A stretch of DNA of 64,000 bases from Oscarella lobularis (lineage: Eukaryota; Porifera; Homoscleromorpha; Homosclerophorida; Oscarellidae), in assembly GCF_947507565.1 (NCBI RefSeq), contig NC_089194.1, positions 1,116,001 through 1,180,000 of the forward strand, read 5' to 3'. Below are positions 13,776-24,261 of the stretch, one piece after another (position 1 is the stretch's first letter; the number at the start of each line of letters is the position of its first letter). A model generated the notes under the pieces. It worked only from the letters and a program-made list of their open reading frames with translations. It was not told the origin of the DNA and ran no database searches. Position numbers and translations under genes: made by a program.

Positions 13776-16700
13776 ATGCGTCTTTTTGTTGCCCTGCTGC
13801 TGCTGCTTCTTGCAGTGCGCGTGAACTCTCAACACAGCCCAGATTCCGATTTCACGCTCTTCAGTCCGTCTGTTCAGGGAGTAAACACCTGGCAGCCATT
13901 TTACGACTGGACGAAAAACGGTCCGTCAAGAGTGGGAGCACTCTATCCGGCGACGACAATCGTTCTAGGCGAGATAAACAAGAAAGAGGAACAGCTGTTG
14001 ATAGTTTCGCCCGACTATCAGTACGACGATGAGCACACGTCTACCACGTGGATATTTCAGCCGCATTTGAACTCCTGGATTGCTCTCTATCTTCAAGCAA
14101 GGAATGCCATTCCGGGTATCGTTCAGCATTACAGCCTCACGACATTATGCAAGAGCACGGTTGTGCTCTTTGGCGGGCACATGTTTGGCAATAGGCTGGC
14201 GCCTGTGAGCGACACTTGGATTCTCGACGGAGATGGGCGAGAACTTCATTGGGAAAAAGTAGATCCAGCTCTAAACAACTCGACTTTTATCTCACCTAGA
14301 TATGCCCACGCCTCGGCGGCAATTTACCAGAGTAAGAGCCCGTGCAGCTGCAAAGAATCTGTACTTTTATTTGGCGGGGCTACACATGACAATGAAGTAC
14401 TTGGCGATCTTTGGGAATTTCGCTGTGTCTCTGAGGGCGTCTATCAGTGGCTCATGATCAACGAGTCGCTCTCTAACGGTACGAACAGTACTCGGCCGTC
14501 ACCTCGTTTCTTTCACGCAGCTGTATCTGACGCCAACAAGACAACAGTATACTTTTCTGGAGGCGTAGACAATGAACAAATGTTTCAAGATATATGGGCC
14601 TATTCTGTTGTTGACAACAGTTGGGCTATTGTTAGCCAATCTCTGCCCTGCGTCGAGGACTGGAAAAATCCAGATGACACGATTGCCTTTTTTCTTAGCA
14701 GAGGGCAAGAACGAGGAAACGTCATTATCTGCTGTAACATTTGTCCTATCGTTTTCAACACAGAAAGCCGGCAGGTATTGTACGGAAGGGATCTAACTAT
14801 TTCTGGTTTCACTTCGCTTGGCCCATTCCCGCCCGGTCACAGCAAAGGCTCGAAAAATTTTACTGGTGGCGTTGTTGGAAATAGCGTAGTGTTTCTAACG
14901 AATAAGGACAAGTATCAACAGCAGCTGGTGTGGAATCTTACTGCTACTACAGAACATCTACTCACTTGGACTCCTTATCCTGAGACGCCGAGCGTACCAC
15001 GAGCGTTAGACAGTTCTCATCTTACACTTGAAACCGGGTACCCTAATGAGAACCTGAGGCCAATAATGTTTGCTCTTGGTCATGGGTCTGACGATTTTCT
15101 CACGTCAAACACGCATGCTGTTCAAGAAGTCACGATGCTGAATCTTAGAACGGGGCAGTGGTACCTTAGTAGAGACAGAGACACTAACAACGCGCCACCA
15201 GCTCAGAATGGTTACAGTGCAACGACGCTAAGACCCGGAAATGTTCCAATTCTCGTTCTATACGGAGGCTTGGACGAAGAAGGACTGTCCACGAATTTAA
15301 CGTGGGGATTCTTTTCTCGCACAGATCGCTGGTACATATTTGGCTATGGTCCAGGCTGTCGTTTTCTTCATTCAGCTGTAGAACTCTCGAACAGTAGCAT
15401 GCTCGTGTTCGGCGGACTAACAGGATGCAACGTTGGCGGTGTGTCTCAGTTTCACGTTTCTGACGACCTCGTGAAGTTCAGTCTTTCCGGGAATCTTCAC
15501 GTCGATCCAGGTGACAGCCTTCTCGTTTTAGCCCAAAATTGAAATCTGTAGCATCTTCTGAATTTTAGATGGTGCGTGGTCTTCTATTGAACCCGTCATG
15601 TCGCGAAAGCCGTCGGCGAGATTTGGTCACAGCGCTGCTTACGTTGACAATGTTATGATTGTTTACGGAGGACTGACGTCTGCAAACAGCAGCTTCGTTC
15701 AGCAAGCCTGTCTTGCTGACATGTGGTTGTATTCGGGCGAGGAAAACTCTTGGGTGAATGTTAGTCAGCCCTCTGTCTTTCCTGGACGGCGGTGTTATCA
15801 CTCCGTATCTGTCCTACAGTCTAAGATGTTTTTATCTGGCGGTTGCACGTCCGTGGTTGGCTTTGCTCTGTACAACGAGGAGAGATGCAGTGCCGCTGCG
15901 GCTGGTCTCTGGCTGTACGATCTTAACAATTCGAACATCTGGTTACGGTTAACCGAGACAACGAGTCTGCTCAACCCCGGAATGTTTTCTTCGGTCTCGG
16001 TTTGGAGCTTTGCAGAGTCTTCCCAGTCATATGTTGTTTCAACCAGCAGAACGAGCAGTGACAACGGCGAACACGTGTTTCTTATCACAGCAGTAGGATG
16101 TCCTGACGGCTACTTTGCGCCAGATTTTACCGAAGGCAGGTGCAGGAAATGTCCACTACACACGTATTCTAGCGATGGGCAAAATAACTGTACATCTTGC
16201 CCTCATGTACTTGGCACTCCGTCTCTAGGTAGCACAAGCGTTCTTAATTGCACTATTTGTCGTAAGCCGAAATACTGCGATCATGGAACTTGCACAGTAA
16301 ACGGCAATTCTTTAGCTTCGGGAAAGTTTTCCGAAGCTGTAAATTGCAACTGTGACAATCATTTTGCTCTGGACGATGACGGAAAGTGCACGAAGGATGT
16401 ATTTAGAATACCATTAGTAATTGCCGTATTTTCCGTCATTGGAAGTATCATAGTCCTTATTGGGTTGACATACATTTGTTACCGAGTAAGGAAGTCAATT
16501 GTAAAAGGAAAGTCTGCTAGTGCAGTTTTATATGAATCTATAGCGCTGACAACAATTTCCTCAGGGGACGTGAAAGTTCTCCGTGGAGCGCGGATTGGAA
16601 GCGGTGCGTACGGTACTGTCTACAAAGCAATGTACGGTCGGACAGAAGTTGCATATAAAGAGCTTAAAGATGCCAGTAACATGACTTTTAAAAGAGAGAT

Positions 16701-17625
16701 TAATGTTTTGAAAAACCTGCGTCATCCCAACGTTGTCTCCTTCTATGGTGAGGGAATGGATAATGAAAGCGAATTACGCTTTGTGATCATGGAATTGCTC
16801 CCCCGATCAATGCACGATTTTCTTACTGATTGTCGAAAGAAAAAGAAAAATGGATTGACTGTAGTTCGATTTGTAAAGGGAGAAGAAAGCCAGTACGACA
16901 AGTTTGCGAAAGACATCGCTCATGGAATGGCGTTTCTCCATAATACGGGGTATGATAGGCGACCCGCTATTATTCACAGGGACTTAAAACCTGGAAACCT
17001 GTTGCTGACGCATAATAACAGTGTGAAGATTGCTGATTTTGGTTTTGCTAGAACTATTTCGGACAAGGATTATTTCATAACAGATGAAAGCTGCTTGCCC
17101 AAACGTCATTCGTCTTCTCCTGATCCGATCAAGGAACGTGAGCGCGCTCTGACGCTCCAACGAGGAACATTTGGTTACTGCGCTCCAGAAGTATGGCTTT
17201 CGCCAAAAGACAAAAAGGAAAAATTTCCGAGCTTGAAACCGGACGTATTCAGGTACTGTAGCTTTGATGATGTAATTAAATCGGAAGTGACTCTTGCTTT
17301 TGACAGCTACGGAATGGTCTTGTATGAAATTTGGACTCTTAACCATCCTATGAGGGCAGAAAAAAAGGAAGAAGAGGAAAAGGCTAGAAGAAAGAACCCT
17401 ACAAAAGCAGCGTCTCCTGAAGGAGAACAAGAATTGAACGAGGAAGCTCAAAATGCAGTATACCAATGTATGATTAACGAGGATTGCAGGCCAAAATTTG
17501 ATGGCAGTACTCCGGTTGACCGAGAGGTTCAAGGTCTAATACAACTTTATTGGAATACAAATCCAAATTATCGACCAAATTTTTCTGATATTGTTGGAAT
17601 GTGGAGTGGCAAAAAAATCAATTAA
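13776..17625 (+). CDS. Receptor kinase with kelch ectodomain (TKL-type)
   Basis: Two exons (13776-15510, 15569-17625; intron 58 bp) give 1263 aa. Signal peptide LFVALLLLLLAVRVNS. Residues ~30-740 hold serial kelch/galactose-oxidase-like blades (RYAHASAAIY...LFGG, RFFHAAVSD, RFLHSAVELSNSSMLVFGG, RFGHSAAYVDNVMIVYGG, RRCYHSVSV...LSGG). A Cys-rich GCC2/EGF-like stalk (~755-855) precedes one TM helix (~858-883). The kinase (~910-1263) has GSGAYGTVY, VAYKELKD, IIHRDLKPGNLL, IADFGFA, and APEVW. HRDLKPGN suggests a TKL Ser/Thr kinase rather than HRDLAARN tyrosine type. All catalytic residues are present, so it should be active. It probably senses an extracellular ligand; the ligand is unknown. The activation segment has an extra ~30 residues. 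Confidence 0.9.
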
Positions 17626-17821
17626 CGTCTCAAAGCTTGAGAAAAGAAACGAAATGAAAAGCCGACATTTGAGAAATTTGCGTTGTTTCAGGTAGTCTCA
17701 GAGTGACTCGTCACTTGTGTTACATTCGTTGTTCTTTCTGTTCAAATTGTTTGTCTTCTTCTCCGTAGCGTCAGTTTGCCTGGAAATATTATTTAGCTAT
17801 TTGAACGAAACCTTGGATACA

Positions 17822-19511
17822 TTACTGTTTTCTTTTCTGAGGTTTGTCGACGGAAGGAAATGTGTGACTTCTTGTTGCTTCTGTGACTTTGTCTTCTTCA
17901 CCAGTTTGAATTTTCCTGTTATGTCAAGGTAATTACAGCAAGGACCCTAGAAATATTTCTAGGGTCCTTGATTACGTGTCTAATAGCAGACACAACTGAC
18001 TCACCTGATCCTTTCTTGCTGCTTTTCGATGATCTTCTGCTGAAACTCCGAACTTCTTGGATCGTGCGTAGTTGGAACGACGGACGTAAACGACTTCAGA
18101 TGAATTAGGGAAGTCGGACACTCGGCGCCTAGAACAATTAAGTAAATCAGGTTTAATTGGTATGAGTGTTTGTAATTACTCCATTGAAGTAGTTGAGATT
18201 TGTTTGTAGTGTTGCCGTCTTGATCAAGTCCGCCGTGAATGTATAATGTTGTAGGCTTATCACCGGAATTTGGCACCTGAGAAACGGTGTGGCTTGACCT
18301 TGCAATACCAGGATGTGACAGCTATAAAATTGTTTATGCATATAATATATGCAATGTTTTTAGGGTTTACAGAAAATGAAACTCCAGTATCCAAGGCTAT
18401 AACAGTGTCTTCTGTCACTGTTATGCTTTCAACCGCAGTCTCATTCTTGATTTCCTTCTTTCCGCCGAGGATAAGAAGAAGACCAATGCCCGATTTTCCT
18501 TCAACGAAAGTAGCACTGTGAAAGCTGACCGCAGGCATAGGACAATCAGCGTGTCCTGATACCTCTGTCCAAGTCTACGCAAATCAAAACAGTTAGCTAG
18601 TTTAATTAACTAAAGGCACAAAAAATACCCAAGTGTCAGCGGACAGTACATGTAAGTCGCTTAGCGTTCCAGTCCAGTTGTTGCCGCCGTATAATACGAT
18701 TTGTCTGTTTTTAGTGGGAGTTAAGGTGTGACCCGTCCTTGCCAAGGGCCAATTCAGTTGTCTACCTTCAGCGGGCCATTTCCAAACACCTCAAACTAAA
18801 GATTAAATACACCTCGAAGTGAGGCAAATTGTATTTACCTTCGTAAGGATCTTTTAGGTCAAAAACAGCCAATTCATTGTTCCAACCTCCTTCTCCACCC
18901 TTCCTTCGTTGTTTCCAAGAAAAGCCACGTTTTCTGAAAGAATCGTCATGCTGAGGGCCGTAACCACCGAACAGAACTATCTGGTCGCCAATGGTGCACA
19001 TTCCTAGTCCCGAACGGCCCGCGGGCTTTTCTCCTTTAACCGAAACGCCAAGCCACTCCGTTAGGTTGACGTCGAAACAGAAGAGGTCGTTTGAATACCG
19101 CGGAATCTTTTCTGCTGGGTTCAGCCCACCTCCAAAAAGGTAGATTTTTTGTTTTGCAACGGCACATCCACTTCCGAAAGTATTTGGCAACGTTGATCGG
19201 ATTTCCTGGCGAAGGGCAGCCTTATCTGTTTTTCCCTGAGAAGTATCGGTGTCGATAACGAAAATTTCATTCAGTGGATGTAGGCGATTTTTTTCGCGTT
19301 CAGGGAACAACTGCATTCCCCCGATGATGTAGATTTTCTTTCCCAGTACGGCAGCGATGTGGTCTTGTGTAGGTGGGTATTTGAAACTAAAGCTGGCGCC
19401 TATAACGTAGACAAAATGAGTGGCTCGAAAGGCGTTTATGTTTAGGCTCGGGTATCTATCTAAACTGCCGCGCGGTATAACTGAACGATTATTAACTGTA
19501 TACGTGGGCAT
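17822..19511 (-). CDS. Kelch-repeat protein
   Basis: Six exons (18839-19511, 18629-18789, 18371-18574, 18180-18321, 18005-18128, 17822-17915) join in frame to 465 aa. Kelch blades: DHIAAVLGKKIYIIGG, GSGCAVAKQKIYLFGG, RSGLGMCTIGDQIVLFGG, RTGHTLTPTKNRQIVLYGG, SFHSATFVE...LLLILGG, RSSHTVSQV...TLYIHGG. This makes one six-bladed propeller. No signal peptide, BTB or F-box is visible. The C-terminal tail is charged (FQQKIIEKQQERI). It converges on the kelch receptor kinase, 196 bp apart. The start at 19511 is uncertain: a good acceptor (cgttatag at about 19400) leaves room for an unseen upstream exon. Likely a cytosolic scaffold of KLHDC type; function not predictable. Confidence 0.82.
17939..17970. 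repeat. Perfect 32-bp palindrome
   Basis: caaggaccctagaaat followed immediately by its exact reverse complement, with no spacer. It lies in the last intron of the kelch gene. It may be a tiny palindromic insertion or a structured site; no function can be assigned. Confidence 0.8.
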
Positions 19512-19933
19512 GCAGTCGCGACGTACACCCTAGTATCGGGCCGTACGCGACTGCGAGTGAGGCCTTAAGTTGAGATCACTGAGATTGTAAGTCAAAGAAT
19601 CACTAAAGGGCTTCTATGATCTGAAACTCTAGCTATTCAAACCATGTATGCATGCATGGGAACCGCCCCTATTTAGCTAGAAGTCACGGTACTTCGCGTA
19701 TTGTATTCGGGCTCCGAAAGACTTACGCACCCATTGTAAATAGCAATTCTGCTGCAGTGAAGAAGCCACTAAGCTAACGCTTTCCTATTTTCTTCAAAAC
19801 GCCGACAGTTGTGCGGCGGTTCCCGTACAGTTCTAATTAATGCATTCTAACAGAATAAGGGCGGTCATGGCAACAAGAAACAGGCGACTTTATTTGACAA
19901 AAAAACAGAACTAAAGCTCAAGTGCAAAATGTT
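19512..19933. other. Intergenic; upstream of kelch gene, 3' UTR of small gene
   Basis: Contains a reverse-complement AATAAA near 19890 that fits the 3' end of the small minus-strand gene. No coding exon recognised. Confidence 0.4.
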
Positions 19934-20242
19934 TTAGATAATCTTGCAGCTTTTGTCTTTCTTGGACGTCCTACGGCCAGAGCGGAGCCTTGCGACGAAG
20001 GCAAAATACTCATTATTCGAACACTTACTGGCTCTTCACTTTCTGAACGTTTGACGGCTGTTCTTCATAATCGGCGTTTTCGTCCGATCCCCCTTGGCTT
20101 GGAACATTCTCAGGCTTCAAGTGGACGAAGGAAACGGTTTCAGTATACTAGTTTTGTAACATATGTCAAGAAGAATCTAACTCACAGTTTCTGCTATGTC
20201 AGACGGTTTTTCACTTTGCGTAGTAGCGGCAGTGTCGTCCAT
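19934..20242 (-). CDS. Small charged protein, unrecognised
   Basis: Three exons (20186-20242, 20029-20147, 19934-19988) join in frame to 76 aa. Splice sites are good (ACT/GTGAGT, CCA/GTAAGT) and an AATAAA lies ~40 bp past the stop. The protein starts MDDTAATTQSEKPSDIAE, has a central acidic GGSDENADYEEQPS, and ends in a basic, nuclear-signal-like RSGRRTSKKDKSCK. No TM or signal peptide. I do not recognise the family. Confidence 0.6.
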
Positions 20243-20412
20243 GACTGTACTCACCGCGCATGCGTTCTTAGTCTTACACTTTCAAGAGTTTAGCCAGAGA
20301 TAGTAATTTTATTATCCCTAGACGAGTTATCCGGGACTTCGCAAGTTTCGGACTTCGTTTAAAGTTCTACGTGTCGTACTGGCGACTACTGTAGACGTTT
20401 GAAAACCGTTAG

Positions 20413-20616
20413 AAAACCTACTAGAAGCAAACCTGGTGAAGCCGTCTTCTCGAGTGAGTGGTTTTCCGCTGGTTTTATCGCTTGTTTCGACCTACTAATG
20501 CACGACAGGAACGTAGCGAGGCGTTTGCAAGTCTACGAAGTTTCATTGATGAACTGCTCGTCGATGTACAGGAAAGGGCTCCGCATATGCACAAACAGCG
20601 GCAAAATCCTCCTTAG
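20413..20616 (+). CDS. Partial small gene, 3' exons only
   Basis: Two exons (about 20413-20453 and 20509-20616) join in frame across a 55 bp intron with a textbook branch point (tactaat) and acceptor (cacgacag). They read ENLLEANLVKPSSR then ERSEAFASLRSFIDELLVDV and QERAPHMHKQRQNPP, then stop. The amphipathic, Leu-rich composition looks coding. The 5' exon was not found; it should lie in 20243-20400, sharing a promoter with the minus-strand small gene. Family unknown. Confidence 0.4.
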
Positions 20617-20819
20617 CAAGTCAGTTACGACAACCGTAAGAAATCGTCGTCTCAGCTTACGCGAAGCTTTTTGGTAGATACAGCATAGCACTGGTCACGA
20701 TTTATTTACTCATTCGGCGTAAGTAAACATAGAGAGATAAAATAATAACGGGATATAAATACATAACAAAGCATTTTATCCGCGTGAATAAATGCTTAAT
20801 TAATTAAATTCAAATGTAG

Positions 20820-21409
20820 TGTGGCAACGGCAATTGCCTTCTGCTCCTCTTCCTCACGCAACAGACGAGCAGAAATTGGAAATTCCTAAAATATTTTTAT
20901 CGCAAATGCAACCACGTGGTCGTCCCAAATTGGGAAACAACGTAACCCTCATTTGCTTGTCTCTTAATAAAATCACGACGTCATTCATAAATTGGACATT
21001 CAATAACGAGACACTAGAACCGAACGGCAAACACCACGTCACTTCCGGTTGTGACTCGACGTCAGCACAGGCGTGCTCTTATTTAAAAATATTGTTATTG
21101 ACTAAAAGTGACGTTGGGGAGTACGCGTGCAGCGTTTCCAATGAACGTCATTCTGAAGTCAGTCCCACGCTATATTTATCGTATTACGATGAAAGATACA
21201 GTAAGAGAAAGCGTGGGCGTGTCTAAAGAGACCCTAACGGTTTTCCCTCTGTGTTTTTAGGAATCATGTCCCTTAGTGATGATCTTATTGATTGGGGTAT
21301 TGAGACGATTTTTAGTGAACGTTTTTGGTTGGGCGTTTCGTTGATTGTTTTGATGGGCGTTCAGTTTAGCGTTTTCTTTACCATGATTCGGTGTTTTTTT
21401 GTTCAGTAA
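20820..21409 (+). CDS. Single-Ig-domain, single-pass membrane protein (5' exon unresolved)
   Basis: Exon 20820-21200 encodes one Ig domain: GNNVTLICLSL with the first Cys, INWTF with the core Trp, and KSDVGEYACSVS with the D-x-G-x-Y-x-C signature; two N-glycosylation sequons. Exon 21261-21409 encodes a hydrophobic segment (FWLGVSLIVLMGVQFSVFFTM) and a short end IRCFFVQ. The exon begins with an acceptor, so a signal-peptide exon is missing; a candidate with ALVTIYLLIR ends at a GTAAGT donor near 20714 but has no visible ATG. Probably a small cell-surface adhesion or recognition protein. The foldback element begins about 25 bp after the stop codon. Confidence 0.75.
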
Positions 21410-22054
21410 ATACCGTAGGTTATTGCGATTATTGTACGGGATCTTGATGACGTTGATAACGCGCGCTAACGATTTGATGGCGACGTCTCGACGAGAAAAT
21501 ACGCTCGAAAAACGGCCGAAATCGTCGTCTAATCGAAGTCGTTGGATGTCAAGATTATTTACATGCAGGTGAGCATTCGCGAGCGCGTCGAAAAGCGGCG
21601 GAAAACGCTCGGGCGGAAGATGGGGCCCCCTTTCTCGTCCCCCATGTTCGATTCGCGTCGCGTACGATGGCTTCGAAGCTTTACGAGTTGCAATCGAAAC
21701 GTTTTGAGCCGATAGCGACTCGTTTTGGCTCGAAAAACTGCTCAAGACCGATTTTCGATGCGAGCCGATCCCCTTTCTCTTGTCCCTAGGAACGCGTATA
21801 TCCTCGCAAATCAAGCGATTGCGCTTTATTAGGTCGTATACGGCGACGTGGCGGTGAATACTCAATAGGGGCCCCCATTTGGGACGCATCGTCCCACCAT
21901 CGTCTCCAATCTGAATCATCAGTGAGCGTCAAAAGAAAACGGCTCCTGCCGTCGGACAAGCTAAATGAAAGAAGTACGATATCGCGATTTTTAACTAAGG
22001 GGTTCCCTTTCCAAGCTCTTCGAGCCTTTCTGCAAAACGCGCAGACATCTAATA

Positions 22055-22345
22055 AGAACTAATATAGTTCACCGTTGAAAATGGCCCCAAAATCATGAAC
22101 TATAGTTCACAGTTGAAATTGACCTCAAAATCATGAACTAAAGTTGAAAATGGCCCCAAAACCATGAACTATAATTCACAGTGACTCTAAAATCATGAAC
22201 TATAGTTCAACGTTGAAAATGGTCCCAAAATCTTGAACTATAGTTCACAGTTCGAATTGACCTCAAAAAATCATGAACTATAGTTCACAGTTCGAATTGA
22301 CCTCAAAAAATCATGAACTATAGTTCACAGTTGAAAATGGCCCAT
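22055..22345. repeat. ~40-bp tandem repeats in left arm of foldback element
   Basis: About seven copies of a unit like catgaactatagttcacag followed by ttgaaaatggccccaaaat or ttcgaattgacctcaaaa. Each unit contains the palindrome tgaactatagttca. The right arm (23210-23340) retains only about one degenerate copy in inverted orientation, so copy number has changed since the arms formed. Confidence 0.8.
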
Positions 22346-22682
22346 GGTTCGAAGTCTTGTTTAGGTATGAAGCTGTGCGGCAAAACTGGTGGCAAGGTTC
22401 AGGAGCCACTCGGTCAACTTGAGATCGCAGGCAGCGGACTAATGCAAAGATCTGATGTCAACTAACTGCTTGGATGAATTGTAGATGGATGAAAGTCCTT
22501 GTGAAGAAGACAGACTATTATATATAGAGTAGTTTCTTTGAGTAGGCAATGAAGTAGTTAGCGTGTAGGTGTGTTTGAAATATATGTATGAAAGAAAGCC
22601 TTGTTGTCTTCTTCACCACAAGTACTGTACGAACACCTGACTACTCCTAACTACTGCTTTAGCTGCGCCCACGTAGTCTTTC

Positions 22683-22873
22683 TAAAGTCCCGGATTAGTT
22701 GACCACCGCCCACATTTTCTCATTTTCTGGAAATGTGGGCGGTGGTCAACTAATCCGGGACTTTATACGGGTACCTTAAGGTTTTAAATGCCCGGATTAG
22801 TTGACCACCGCCCACATTTTCAGAAAATGGCAAAATGTGGGCGGTGGTCAACTAATCCGGGACTTTAGAAAGA
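22683..22873. repeat. Two central hairpins, four alternating copies of a ~29-bp module
   Basis: The module cccggattagttgaccacc-gcccacattt occurs as forward/reverse/forward/reverse, making two stem-loops with near-perfect stems of about 30 bp. The outer flanks agtctttctaaag and ctttagaaagact extend the symmetry. Each hairpin (with aaagtcccgg...ccgggacttt ends) could be a short palindromic MITE that was duplicated when the larger element became palindromic. Confidence 0.8.
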
Positions 22874-23950
22874 CTTATATATACGTGGACACAGCTTATC
22901 TATGGGCGCAGCTAAAGCTGTAGTCAGATGTACCAGTTTGTGGTGAAGAAGAGAACAAGGCTTTCTTTCATACATTTATTTCATACACGCCTACGCGCTA
23001 ACTACTTCACTGACTGCCTACTAAAGTAAACTACTGATTCTAATATAGTCTTTCTCTCCCCTCAAAGACTTTCATCCATCGGCCTGCAATTGATCGAAGC
23101 AGTTAGTCATCGTCGCATTTGCCCAGCCGGTGAGCCTGCGCCTGTGAGCTCCTGAACCTTGCCACTCCACACAACTTCACACCTAAACAAGATTTTTGGA
23201 ACCGTGCATAGAGATCACGGTTTTTCAAGCGTGAAGTATAGTTCATGGTTTGGGGGTCATTTTTTTTCAACCACAAACTAATGTATCGCCTTCAAATTGT
23301 CTCTTCTCTAGCAGATCATGGTTGAAAAAAAATGCATGAACTTTACCGGATGTATATGGGAAATAGTAATCGACTCGCGGCGACAAAAAAATTAAATTCT
23401 TCGCCGCGAAAGATTTATTCAATTTCCCTTTAGACTGTATGCGAACAGGAAAGACAGTAGAAACTGTGAAGATTGGGTACCATCACGAGAGACAAAGCGA
23501 TTTCCCAATGGGGCCCCCCCCTATTCACTACCACGTCGACGTGCAGGATCGAAGAAGCGGCCGTCGGTTTTTTGAACGGAGCTATCCGTTCGTCGCGGCG
23601 AAGACGTGCGCAGAGAAGGCTAGGCGGCCAACTGTTACGCAATAGGGCCGTTTTCGCGTCGTTTTCGACTCGAAACGCTTCGAAAACGCTTTGAAGTGCT
23701 TCGGGAACGCTCGATCGGATCACGGATTTGAACGCGAAGCAGGCGAGGACGAGAAAGGGGCCCCTTTTCCCGCTCGAGCGTTTTTCGCCGCTCTTCGAAC
23801 GCAAATACGAATGCTCACCTGTCTCCGAAGAAAATCGACGTCACATCTCTTCGGCTAGTCGAGAATTTAAGCCGTTTTCGGAGCTGTCGCCTCTTCGAAT
23901 TTTTGAGCGCAGCATCGCTAGCGCGCGTTCTCTCTAAAGTAAAATCCCGT

Positions 23951-24261
23951 ACGTATGTATACTCAGAGCCTAAGTTATTTATACCTGTGAGCCCTTCTGA
24001 AGCGTCGCTACAGCAATCAACCTAAATACGCAAATATCCATCGGGTCAAAGACTACCAACGAAAGTCTCACCTTTCGCCCTCTCCACATAAGCACACGCA
24101 CAAATAAATAAATAAATAAATAAACAAACACAAATAGGTGTTAACCTAAGAAGTATCATATTCATGTGTGAAATGAAACAGCAATAGAACAGATTGCCAC
24201 ACATACATCCACAACCACCTATAACTAGAGATCACCTTCAAAAAAATCCGACCCCCCCTCC
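23951..24261. other. 3' flank of TMX1 gene
   Basis: Contains an AAATAA microsatellite near 24100-24122 and likely 3' UTR of the minus-strand TMX1 gene. No exon seen. Confidence 0.4.

Larger units (their letters stand above)
21435..23950. mobile_element. Foldback-type element with long inverted arms
   Basis: The two ends are imperfect inverted copies of ~480 bp. The left arm (about 21435-21915) runs gtacgggat ... cgcgcgcta ... ggtgagcattcg ... ggggcccctttctcgtcc ... gtgaatactcaataggggccccc. The same order appears on the reverse strand from 23950 down to 23450. Internal arms (about 22350-22690 versus 22870-23200) are also inverted copies, e.g. ggcaaggttcaggagc versus gctcctgaaccttgcc. The centre holds two hairpins. 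No transposase is encoded. Tandem repeats in the arms plus foldback symmetry resemble FB/foldback elements; mobilisation must be in trans. I could not define a target duplication. Confidence 0.75.

Noticed and set aside
21257-21919. A 220-codon minus-strand ORF.
   Set aside because: It runs antisense through the last Ig-gene exon and into the foldback arm. Its similarity to the right arm is explained by the inverted repeat, and no protein family is visible.
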